DNA from: an uncultured bacterium
Lineage (GTDB): Bacteria; CAIWAD01
Reading direction: 5' to 3'
Length of the DNA stretch: 34,341 nt
Assembly: GCA_903910645.1 (NCBI GenBank)
Contig: CAIWAD010000182.1
Span: 1 to 34,341, forward strand
A program made the translations under genes and the position numbers. Of the stretch, positions 16,922-24,290 are shown one piece after another. The notes beneath the pieces are model-generated. The model saw only the letters and a list, made by a program, of their open reading frames with translations. It made no database searches and was not told the origin of the DNA. How positions within the stretch are numbered: the stretch's first letter is position 1; each line of letters opens with the position of its first letter.

Positions 16922-17872
16922 CTACTTCCCGTCGTTGCGCAGGCTGGCCCGGGGCACCAGCAGACGCAGATTCAACTCGCGACCGCTGTCGTCGAACTTC
17001 ACCGTGTAGCTGTGGCGGCCTTCTGGCACCTCGATGAACAGGGTCTCGCCGTGGGCCGGCGTGGTGTCCTGCTTGTCCGCGTACACGGCACCCCTGCTGT
17101 GGCGGCCGCGCAGCACCCAGGTGTTCTTCAGCTGGCCATCCTCCAGCACTTTCAGCTGGTACTTCTGCGTGCCGACCATGGAGCTGTTCCAGTCCAGGCG
17201 CGTGAGCACCTTCACGACGGTGGGGCCAACCGCCTCCACCTGAAGCTCCTGGCCGGAGCCCAGCACCTGATACGTGGCACGGGACTGTTTCACCTCCACG
17301 ATGCGCGTGCGGCCTTCCTGGCGCGGCAGCAAGTCCACCGTGCCGCCCTTGGGCATGGGGTGGATGCTCTTCACTTTCAGGCGCAGCAGGGCGCTCTCGG
17401 CGGCGCTCTGATCGGCCTTCACACGCAGGATGTGCGTGCCGAAAGGAATGCGGATCTCGTCCGTGGAAGCGGCGGACAACCGCGTCCACTTGTTGGGCGT
17501 GGCAAAGGAGGGATCGTCCTTGGCAGGACGCAGGCGTCCACCTCGGGATTTCACCAGTGGATGGGTGAAGCGCCCGCCGGGCTGCCCGTCCACCGTCCAG
17601 TCCAGCACCAGATCCTTGCCCTTCAGCTTGCTCTTCCACGGAGCACGGCTGACCAGACGCACCAGGGCCGGACCATTCACGCTGGCGCTGAAGGTGCCGT
17701 CCTTGGCCAGCAACCAGTAGGCGCGGCTTTTGCCGTCCACCTCCGCGATGACGCGCTTGGCGCCCTTGATGCTCCTCGCCGTGGTCCACGCCGCACCGGC
17801 GGCGCCCGCCAGCAGCATCAAGGCCAGGGTCCACACCAGGGCCCGCTTATGTTTCAATGCCCACTTGCCCAT
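16922..17872 (-). CDS. Basic membrane-anchored periplasmic protein of the pgs operon, unknown family
   Basis: A 316-residue protein. Residues 1-11 are basic, followed by one hydrophobic segment (about 12-27, LVWTLALMLLAGAAGAAW), then a large beta-rich domain that should face the periplasm. By my count it has about 53 Lys+Arg against about 29 Asp+Glu, giving a net charge near +24, spread along the whole domain. I recognise no family. Start ATG 17872 follows GGAGG at four bases; an in-frame ATG at 17890 and a longer frame lack such a site. The gene begins 37 bases after pgsW and ends seven bases before the barrel gene. The charge suits binding a polyanion such as poly-gamma-glutamate, which is inference from charge and context. 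Confidence 0.7.
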   Translation of the reverse strand: MGKWALKHKRALVWTLALMLLAGAAGAAWTTARSIKGAKRVIAEVDGKSRAYWLLAKDGTFSASVNGPALVRLVSRAPWKSKLKGKDLVLDWTVDGQPGGRFTHPLVKSRGGRLRPAKDDPSFATPNKWTRLSAASTDEIRIPFGTHILRVKADQSAAESALLRLKVKSIHPMPKGGTVDLLPRQEGRTRIVEVKQSRATYQVLGSGQELQVEAVGPTVVKVLTRLDWNSSMVGTQKYQLKVLEDGQLKNTWVLRGRHSRGAVYADKQDTTPAHGETLFIEVPEGRHSYTVKFDDSGRELNLRLLVPRASLRNDGK

Positions 17873-17909
17873 CGTTCCTCCATGCGCCATGCCAGCCGGC
17901 ACGGCATTC

Positions 17910-19076
17910 CTACATGTGCTCGTCCGGTCCGGCGCTGTTTTCACCCAGGCGCTGCATGCGCAGATCGTAGCGGATAACAATCAACACCAGCACGGCCATG
18001 ATGGCCACCGCCAGTCCCACAACGCGCAGGTCGTAGCGTTCCTTGGCGAACATGCTGCCCTCGCCGGGCTTGGCCACATGGTCCGGCCGCCAGGGGATGC
18101 CGTAACGCTCCAGCATGGCGGCGAAGGCACGCGGCACATACTTGAAGTTGATGATGGAAACACCGTGCTCGGAGAAATAGTGCACCACGCCCTTGGCCGG
18201 ATAATTGTCCTCCGGCAGATGCCGCGTGTAGCCCAGGGGGATCACATTGGCGTTCTCCGGGTGACCCAGGCTAACCACGCCGCCCCCGATGTTGATGTAG
18301 GCGCTGTAGCCCTTCAGGTCCTTGCTCACCGCGTCCTGATAGGTCTGCATGCGGGCATCCACGGCTGCGCTGATGTCCTCGTCCTCGGAAGATTCCAGCG
18401 AAAGGCTGTCTCCGTTCAGGCTGTGCACGCCGTTGCGGCGCATGGCCTCCAGCGCAAGGCGGCGGCCCTCCGGCGACAGGCTGCGGCCTCGGTCGTCGGC
18501 GCCACCAATGGAGGCCGCCACGCTGCGGAAGGGGATTTGCCCCTGGTCCGCCAGCACCTTCTCCATGTCCAGCCAATTGAAGTCCGGATCGGTGGCGCCG
18601 TACCAGGAGCTGCTCACGCTGGTGATCACCACCGGCTGCAGTTCCAGCACCTTGCAGGCAGCGTAGGCGGCAAGGTTCAGGCCCGGAAAGGAGCCCGTTA
18701 CCGCCAGTGCGACCTTGTCCCCTTTCTCCAGCCCCGCCTCTTTGAAGATCTGCACCATCATGGCGGCGGTGTTGGGATTGGTGGTGGCAAGCTTGGCCTG
18801 GTGGTTGCCTTCCGTGCTGGTGATGAGCGTGTGTTTCTGCCCGATGAGCAGGGTGCGCGCCGGGTCGTTCACCTCATCCACGAAAGCCGCTTCGGGGGCC
18901 TTGGCCTCCTTCAGCATGCCAATCCAGTTCTCCATCAGGCGGGCCGCAGCCAGCTTCTCGTCGTAGTGGGGCTGCTTCTGGGGCACGCGGCTGAACTCGG
19001 CCCAGTTGTAAAGACCGTAGGAGATCAGGGAGAGGACCACCAGGGTCCACACACTCTTCAGGCTTGGCTTAAACAT
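17910..19076 (-). CDS. pgsW: Poly-gamma-glutamate system protein PgsW
   Basis: A 388-residue inner-membrane protein matching my recollection of PgsW, found beside pgsB/pgsC in bacteria that lack the Firmicute PgsA/CapA. It has one N-terminal membrane helix (about 8-23), a long periplasmic domain with Rossmann-like segments (KVALAVTGSFPGLNLAAYAA, ASIGGADDRGRSLS, YINIGGGVVSLG), and one C-terminal helix (about 350-370) with a short cytoplasmic tail. Its biochemical role is not established; it may replace PgsA in the synthase complex. ATG 19076 follows GGGGAG and overlaps the pgsC end by eight bases. A longer upstream reading runs into pgsC and is not used. Confidence 0.85.
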   Translation of the reverse strand: MFKPSLKSVWTLVVLSLISYGLYNWAEFSRVPQKQPHYDEKLAAARLMENWIGMLKEAKAPEAAFVDEVNDPARTLLIGQKHTLITSTEGNHQAKLATTNPNTAAMMVQIFKEAGLEKGDKVALAVTGSFPGLNLAAYAACKVLELQPVVITSVSSSWYGATDPDFNWLDMEKVLADQGQIPFRSVAASIGGADDRGRSLSPEGRRLALEAMRRNGVHSLNGDSLSLESSEDEDISAAVDARMQTYQDAVSKDLKGYSAYINIGGGVVSLGHPENANVIPLGYTRHLPEDNYPAKGVVHYFSEHGVSIINFKYVPRAFAAMLERYGIPWRPDHVAKPGEGSMFAKERYDLRVVGLAVAIMAVLVLIVIRYDLRMQRLGENSAGPDEHM

Positions 19077-19521
19077 GGAAGATCTCCCCGCCCGTGACGA
19101 GCATGAGCAGCAGGCGCACACAGGAGGCCACCAGCAGGAGGCAGAGCAGGGTTTTCACCACGCCCTGCTTGTCCATCCAGTTGGAGATGAGGCCCGGAAT
19201 GATGAAGCCCACCGCCTGCATCTGCAGATCCACGCCGAACATGTCGTAGAACGTGCTCTGGCGCGAGGACCAGCCCAGCACAAAACCGATGAGGATGGAC
19301 AGTACAAGGCGCCGCCGCCCGTAGATGAACATGAACTTGGACAGGCCCTTGATGATGCCGAAGGTGGTGAAGCTCACCAGGAAGGTGCCCAGCAGGCGCA
19401 ACGGCTCGTGCATTTGCAGGGCCACATAGCCCGGCACCACGATGCCGCCGGCGCTGACGCCGATGACCTCCTGGAAGATCATGCTGAGGATCACGCCAAG
19501 GCCGACGCTGATTTCAATCAT
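19069..19521 (-). CDS. pgsC: Poly-gamma-glutamate synthase membrane subunit PgsC/CapC
   Basis: A 150-residue protein, matching the usual PgsC length of about 149, with four to five hydrophobic helices. The N-terminal block ISVGLGVILSMIFQEVIGVS and the following AGGIVVPGYVAL are characteristic of PgsC/CapC. It forms the membrane-embedded synthase with PgsB and is thought to take part in polymer elongation or transport. I start at ATG 19521, with AGGAG five bases upstream. It overlaps pgsB by eight bases and pgsW by eight bases, so the three subunits should be made in coupled fashion. Confidence 0.92.
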   Translation of the reverse strand: MIEISVGLGVILSMIFQEVIGVSAGGIVVPGYVALQMHEPLRLLGTFLVSFTTFGIIKGLSKFMFIYGRRRLVLSILIGFVLGWSSRQSTFYDMFGVDLQMQAVGFIIPGLISNWMDKQGVVKTLLCLLLVASCVRLLLMLVTGGEIFHV

Positions 19522-20683
19522 GGGCACTCCTGTCGCGGAAATAGTGGGCCACCTCGTGGCCGCCGCCGTGCACATTGCCAATGCCCACCACCGTCATGAT
19601 GGGATAGGACAAGGCCGCCACGGTGTTATAGGTGAGTTCGGGGGGAACCATGCCCAGGTTGATCACCTTTTCCTGGGGAAGGCCCATGCGGTAGCACACG
19701 CCAAGCAGTCTGTCCGTTACTTCTCCAATGAGCACCAGACGCTCCCAGGTGGTGTCCTGGTGCACCATCTCCACCAGCTGCTCGCTGCGCTCGAAACGGT
19801 CCTTGCGCGTGTTCAGGATGAAAATGGAGGCGCCGGCGTCGTCCGCCATGTCCGTCACGCGCTGCCAGATGGCCAGCGTGCTCTCCGGATCGTTGGCCGC
19901 CAGGGCGTTCACGAAGGTCATGTGCTTGCCCTCGTGGTCCACCTTGTAGAGCTTCAGCGCGCCACAGTCCGGCGCGGCGCGGTACATGCCCTCCAGGGCC
20001 ACTTCTCGGCCGACGCCCACTTCCCTGGCCACTGCCAGCGCCAGGGCCACATTCTCCTTGTGCTCGATGTGGTGGAAGTGGCGCATGTCCTCGTCGGTCA
20101 CCTGCTCGTCGGTCACCTCATTCAGCGTGGTGGAGCGCCGGGCGGCCACCTGTTTCATCAGGCCCACGAGCTTGTGTTCGCAGGTGTAGGCCACTTGGCC
20201 GAAAGGCAGGGTGTTGCACAGGCTGCGCGCCACATTCTCCACCGTGGGGCCCATTTCGCGCAAATGATCCGGCCGGGCGTTGGTGATGACGCCAATGGTG
20301 CTGTGGACCATTTTCTGCTCGGCGATCCACTGGTACTCCGGCTGCACGGCCATGCATTCAATGACCAGGGCACGGGGCTTGCGGGCCGCGGCATAAGCCA
20401 CCACGCGGATTTGCTCGATGATGTTGGCGCCCCGGGGACGGATGATGGGAATCTCAGAGCCGTCTTCGAGGATGACCTGGGGGGCGCTGCCCGTGGTTTT
20501 GGCAATGGTGGGCACGCCACCGGCACGCAGCGCGCCGGCGATGAGGCGCGTAACGCTGGATTTGCCCCGTGTGCCATTCACATGGATACGGATGGGAATG
20601 CTCAGGATGCGCCGCTGGTGGCGCCGGTATTCCAGCATGCCCAGAGCGATGGTCATGGCCACCAGCAAAGCTATGATGATCAT
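19514..20683 (-). CDS. pgsB: Poly-gamma-glutamate synthase PgsB/CapB (ATP-dependent ligase)
   Basis: A 389-residue Mur-ligase-like amide ligase that joins glutamate through gamma-carboxyl groups using ATP. It has an N-terminal membrane helix (residues 1-17), the P-loop HVNGTRGKSSVTRLIAG (residues 34-50, Lys41), a glycine/threonine loop AKTTGSAP, and ITNARPDHLREMG, which corresponds to the family's TN-x-x-x-DHLxxMG segment. Length is close to the 393 residues of Bacillus PgsB. Start ATG 20681-20683 follows GGGACGAG and keeps the membrane helix; the longer upstream frame adds 41 residues with no resemblance to the family. It is first in the pgs operon, about 130 bases downstream of a plausible promoter. 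Confidence 0.93.
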   Translation of the reverse strand: MIIIALLVAMTIALGMLEYRRHQRRILSIPIRIHVNGTRGKSSVTRLIAGALRAGGVPTIAKTTGSAPQVILEDGSEIPIIRPRGANIIEQIRVVAYAAARKPRALVIECMAVQPEYQWIAEQKMVHSTIGVITNARPDHLREMGPTVENVARSLCNTLPFGQVAYTCEHKLVGLMKQVAARRSTTLNEVTDEQVTDEDMRHFHHIEHKENVALALAVAREVGVGREVALEGMYRAAPDCGALKLYKVDHEGKHMTFVNALAANDPESTLAIWQRVTDMADDAGASIFILNTRKDRFERSEQLVEMVHQDTTWERLVLIGEVTDRLLGVCYRMGLPQEKVINLGMVPPELTYNTVAALSYPIMTVVGIGNVHGGGHEVAHYFRDRSAHD

Positions 20684-20821
20684 ACTCGTCCCGGCCTTGT
20701 TCCGTGAAAGCGCGTGTCCTGGTTGTGAAAAGGGGTGGACGCCGGTTGGGAGACGTCCATGCCGATGGTAACTCCGGCATCGCCAAGCAGCTACGCCAAT
20801 GCACAAATCACGCCAAAAGGC

Positions 20822-20850
20822 ATCATTCGCGCGTGACTGGAATGTGACAA
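20822..20850 (-). promoter_or_regulatory. Candidate sigma70-type promoter of the pgs operon
   Basis: On the minus strand TTGTCA (20850-20845) and AATGAT (20827-20822) are separated by exactly 17 bases and match five and four of the six consensus positions. A start near 20815 would give an untranslated leader of about 130 bases before pgsB. TGTGAC copies on the plus strand overlap the -35 (20843-20848) and lie just upstream of it (20871-20876), where a regulator could bind. The match is by eye and untested. Confidence 0.4.
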
Positions 20851-21080
20851 AGGAAGGGGGAAGTGGTTCATGTGACCAGAGAGGATTCGCCCTTGTCCGT
20901 TAAGCCTTTAACCCATTGCCTTGCGTTTTTTCGCCAATCCGTGCGTCCTGCCGAGCTTGCCACGCCCGTTCTCCACCCTGAGTCGGATGTCTGGAAAACT
21001 TGCCGAAGCGTCAATGGCATCGCGCGCGCGTGTGAAGGGCGTCACAAGACTTCCCGGCTTTGTTCCAGGGACCCTGCCTG

Positions 21081-21109
21081 ATGACTGAATGCCACGCTGG
21101 CCCTATCTT
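21081..21109 (+). promoter_or_regulatory. Candidate sigma70-type promoter of the secreted-protein operon
   Basis: ATGACT (21081-21086) and TATCTT (21104-21109) are 17 bases apart, each matching four of six consensus positions. Transcription would begin about 30 bases before ATG 21147, which has AGGAG at suitable distance. With the pgs promoter this makes 20684-21146 a divergent control region. I see no gene in that 463-bp stretch. Confidence 0.35.
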
Positions 21110-21146
21110 TGCATTGGGATCTTGGCTTGGGAACAGGAGCCGTGAA

Positions 21147-22895
21147 ATGGTGGGCAGCGTGCGCGGCAGTGCGTGGGGAGGATTGGGCGGCGCCCTGGCG
21201 CTCCTTGCCCTGTTCCTGCTTTGCTTCGCCCACACGGGACAGGCCCAGCTCCAGGCGGCGGATGACGCCCGGCCAACGCATGTCCAGGGGCTTCCACAAG
21301 GGGATTCCAACCGCGAAGACGCCCTGTTGTGCTACCACAGCGGCGCCGCCTACTTCATCAAGCTTCCGCATCCGGTCTACGGCATGCAGGATCACATCTA
21401 CCAGCGCGTCACCACCGGCGCGCCCGGCCACATGACGGGCTTCGAACTGCGCCTTTACAATGACTATCCCGGTCACACCCGCCACGCCGGCGCGCTCCAG
21501 CTAAGTGTGCATCGCCGGGTAAGCGGCTTGCCCGGTGCCCCGGAGCAGCTGGTGGAGCTGGACGCTGATACCCTGGGCAATGAGATCATCGCCGTGCCCC
21601 TGCCCATTCCCTTTCACTTCATGGAAGGCGAGGAGTTCTACCTGGGCCTTGGATTCCAGCCCGCCGCGGCCATGGACACCGTGGCCTATGTGACGGGGGC
21701 GCTGGGCAGCTATTCGGGCCACAGCTTCTATCTGGCGGATGGCCAGGTTACCTGGTGGGGCGATGGCCAGAGCACGCTCTTCGGGGACTTCCACTTCTGC
21801 GCCGATGTGTGGCTGGACAGCGCCCAGCCCTTTCTTCACTTCCCATGGACCTCCCTGGATTTGGGAAAGGGCTTGGAGGGCCGGGAACTGGAGCTGACCC
21901 TGCCCCTGGTGAATCAGGGAACGGCGCCCCTGGTCCTGCAATCCGTGACCATGGACGAAGCGGGCTGGAACTGCCATGTGGAGGGCCCGGACAGTCTGGC
22001 TCCAGCGGACACCCTGCTCCTGCATTTAAGTTGGCTGGCGGATTCGGCGGAGGCCATCTCAGAGGCGGAGCTGATTTTGCGCAGCAATGCCGCCAACGGC
22101 CCCGTGAGACGCCTGCCAGTGCGTGCGGCCTCAAGCGCGGCGGATGTGCTCATGGCGGATTGGGATGAATGGGAGCTGGCCACTCTTCAGGAGGGGGAAG
22201 TAGCGGAGGCGGGAGGCTGGCGCCTGTGGACGGGCTTGGGAAGACCGGGGCCTTTTATGGGCCACGATGCGGGCTGGGAGGCCCTGCATCTGGAGAACAT
22301 CCTGGCCCTGTGCAATTTGACGGTTGCCCAGGGCAGTCCCCTGCGCTTGCGCTGGACCCAGTATCAGCGCATGCGCCAGGACATGGTGTGGCACGCCCTG
22401 GTGTGGCGCTGCAATGCGGAATCCCCGTGGATGGCCGTGCCCGGCGCGGATCTGCATTCCCAGGAGTTGCTGGGGCCGGAGAACCTGTGGTGGCAGTTGC
22501 CCTGGATCTCCTTCCCCGCGCCTTGTTCGGGCAACCTGGAACTGGGACTGCTTTACGGTGGCCTTGGTGCTGGCGACCAGTGGTATGTGGACGATCTTGA
22601 ACTGGTGGTGGACGGCACCCCTGGCGCGCCGAAGCTGGAAATTGCCTCCCGCTGCGGCGCCATGGTGCTGTCCTGGCATGCGGTGCCTGGCGCCGACGCC
22701 TATTCCCTACGGCAGGTGGGCTCTGGTGGCGACCGTCTGCTGGCCTGGACCACTGCCACCAGCTGGACCCACTGGCGGGCCCAGCGCCTGCAGCAGGGTT
22801 GCTACCAGGTGCGCGCCTGGAAAGACGATGGCCGGGGACTTCCGGCCTTGCCGGAGCTGGAGGACGACTTTCCACAGGAGGACTCAGGCCCATGA
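21147..22895 (+). CDS. Secreted multidomain beta-sandwich protein, unknown function
   Basis: A 582-residue protein. Residues 1-33 form a signal peptide (hydrophobic run LLALFLLCFAH, cleavage after GQA). About 40-205 is a beta domain rich in Gly, Tyr and Phe. About 220-330 reads like an Ig-type ASH/choice-of-anchor domain (LTLPLVNQGTAPLVLQSVTM). About 340-490 looks like a jelly-roll carbohydrate-binding-type domain ending QWYVDDLELVVDG. The C-terminal part (VLSWHAVPGADAYSLRQV) is a fibronectin type III-like domain. No enzyme motif, LPxTG or type IX sorting tail is seen. Start ATG 21147 is chosen for its AGGAG site and because it puts the signal peptide at the N-terminus. It overlaps the dehydratase gene by ATGA, which is unusual for an exported protein. 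Confidence 0.75.
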   Translation: MVGSVRGSAWGGLGGALALLALFLLCFAHTGQAQLQAADDARPTHVQGLPQGDSNREDALLCYHSGAAYFIKLPHPVYGMQDHIYQRVTTGAPGHMTGFELRLYNDYPGHTRHAGALQLSVHRRVSGLPGAPEQLVELDADTLGNEIIAVPLPIPFHFMEGEEFYLGLGFQPAAAMDTVAYVTGALGSYSGHSFYLADGQVTWWGDGQSTLFGDFHFCADVWLDSAQPFLHFPWTSLDLGKGLEGRELELTLPLVNQGTAPLVLQSVTMDEAGWNCHVEGPDSLAPADTLLLHLSWLADSAEAISEAELILRSNAANGPVRRLPVRAASSAADVLMADWDEWELATLQEGEVAEAGGWRLWTGLGRPGPFMGHDAGWEALHLENILALCNLTVAQGSPLRLRWTQYQRMRQDMVWHALVWRCNAESPWMAVPGADLHSQELLGPENLWWQLPWISFPAPCSGNLELGLLYGGLGAGDQWYVDDLELVVDGTPGAPKLEIASRCGAMVLSWHAVPGADAYSLRQVGSGGDRLLAWTTATSWTHWRAQRLQQGCYQVRAWKDDGRGLPALPELEDDFPQEDSGP

Positions 22896-23875
22896 GTGCG
22901 TACGCGGGACGGAAAGTGCTCATCACCGGGGCGGGCGGCTTCATCGGCAGTCATCTGTGGAGTCGTCTGGTGGAGGAAGGCGCTCAGGTGGGCGTTCTCC
23001 TGCGCTACTCATCCCTGCCTCCCCATCAGCGTTTTCCGCAGAAGCTGCTGGAGCGCACGCAGGTGCATCGGGGGGATATCACGGACCGGGATCTGCTGGA
23101 CCGCGCCATGGATGGGGCGGAGGTGGTCTTCCATTTGGCCGCCCTGGTGGGCATTCCATATTCCTACGAGTGCCCGGCGGAGACCTTCCGTGTGAACGCG
23201 GGTGGTGCGCTTGCCCTGCTTGAAGCCGCCCGCAGCGCCTGTCCAGGCCGGGTGGTGATGACCTCCACCAGCGAGGTCTACGGCAGTGCCCAGCAGGTGC
23301 CCATGCCGGAGGACCATCCCCTGTGCGCCCAATCCCCCTACGCCGCCTCCAAGATTGCCGCCGACCAATTGGCCCTGGCCTGGCACCGCTCCTTTGGCAC
23401 GCCCGTGGCCGTGCTGCGGCCTTTCAACACCTATGGCCCCGGACAGAGCGCCCGGGCCGTGATTCCCACCATTCTGGGGCAGGCTCTGGCGGGCGGCCCC
23501 CTGAAGCTGGGAGATACGGGCACCACGCGGGATTTCAACTTCGTGGATGACACGGTGGAGGCCTTTCTGGCAGCCGGCCTGCGCCAGGAAGCGCTTGGCC
23601 GCGTCACGCCCTATGGCAGTGGAGTGGAAAGTCCGTTGGAAGAGGTGGTGCGCCTGGCCGCCCGCTTGGTGGGACGCGAGCTGTCGGTGGAAGAGGACGC
23701 CCGCCGCCTGCGCCCCGCCCAGAGCGAGGTGACCCGCCTGTGCTGCGATCCCGCGCCGGCGCGCCGCATCCTTGGCGTGGAAGCCCGCGTTGGCCTGGAG
23801 GAAGGGCTGGCCCGTACTTTGGAGTGGATGCGCGCCCAGCAGGGCTCCCATGGCGCCATGGACTACAATGTCTGA
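22892..23875 (+). CDS. NAD-dependent nucleotide-sugar epimerase/4,6-dehydratase, LegB-like
   Basis: A 327-residue extended short-chain dehydrogenase. The NAD-binding motif is ITGAGGFIGSHLW near residue 10, followed by FHLAALVGIPYSYECP, the TSTSEVYGSAQQVPMPEDHP block, the catalytic YAASK, and RPFNTYGPGQSARAVIPTI. These, with the TRDFNFVDDTVEAFLAA segment, resemble LegB, the UDP-GlcNAc 4,6-dehydratase of legionaminic acid synthesis, more than RmlB or GalE; the sugar is not proven. ATG 22892 overlaps the preceding stop (ATGA). The next gene, a phosphopantetheinyl transferase, starts inside its last eight bases. No other legionaminic or sialic acid gene is visible. Confidence 0.85.
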   Translation: MSAYAGRKVLITGAGGFIGSHLWSRLVEEGAQVGVLLRYSSLPPHQRFPQKLLERTQVHRGDITDRDLLDRAMDGAEVVFHLAALVGIPYSYECPAETFRVNAGGALALLEAARSACPGRVVMTSTSEVYGSAQQVPMPEDHPLCAQSPYAASKIAADQLALAWHRSFGTPVAVLRPFNTYGPGQSARAVIPTILGQALAGGPLKLGDTGTTRDFNFVDDTVEAFLAAGLRQEALGRVTPYGSGVESPLEEVVRLAARLVGRELSVEEDARRLRPAQSEVTRLCCDPAPARRILGVEARVGLEEGLARTLEWMRAQQGSHGAMDYNV

Positions 23876-24290
23876 TGAAGCTGGTGCCCACTGGCGCCTG
23901 GTGGGCGTGGGCTGCGACACGGAAGCACGCGGCCGCCTGGCCAAGGTGCTGGAGCGCCGCCCCACATTCCTTCAACGCTGGTACACGCCCCTGGAACAAG
24001 GCGCCGTGAGCTCGGCCGACGATCCCCTGGACATGGCCCTGCGCCTCTTCTGCCTGAAAGAGGCCGCCATCAAGGCCGCATGGCCACTGGTGAAACTGGG
24101 CCCGCGGAGTGTTGAGGGCGGGCTGTCGCCAACGGGCATCCAGCTGAAGGTGCCCACGAAAATGAGCCTGAACCTGCGGCTGGAAGCGGAGTGCTTCAGC
24201 GACGCCACCCATGCCTGGGCACAGGTGTTATGCTGGAAAATGGACGAAGCCCGGGAACTTGAAAGCCGCCCTGTTACTCTCCTGCCATGA
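23868..24290 (+). CDS. 4'-phosphopantetheinyl transferase superfamily protein (AcpS-like)
   Basis: A 140-residue protein with two hallmarks of AcpS/Sfp-type enzymes: the metal-binding GVGCDTE near residue 14 (Asp in place of the usual GIDIVE) and LFCLKEAAIKAAW near residue 59, the KEAxxKA motif. These enzymes move phosphopantetheine from CoA to a carrier-protein serine. The region between the motifs is compressed and the C-terminal part divergent, so it may serve a carrier other than fatty-acid ACP; no carrier protein is visible nearby. Start ATG 23868 overlaps the dehydratase stop by eight bases. The 3' end overlaps the converging pgi gene by 17 bases, with no terminator between. Confidence 0.75.
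   Translation: MSDEAGAHWRLVGVGCDTEARGRLAKVLERRPTFLQRWYTPLEQGAVSSADDPLDMALRLFCLKEAAIKAAWPLVKLGPRSVEGGLSPTGIQLKVPTKMSLNLRLEAECFSDATHAWAQVLCWKMDEARELESRPVTLLP

Noticed and set aside
22700-22895. Type IX secretion or cell-wall sorting signal at the end of the secreted protein
   Set aside because: The last 60 residues show no sorting-domain strands, LPxTG or final membrane helix. The end is an acidic tail.
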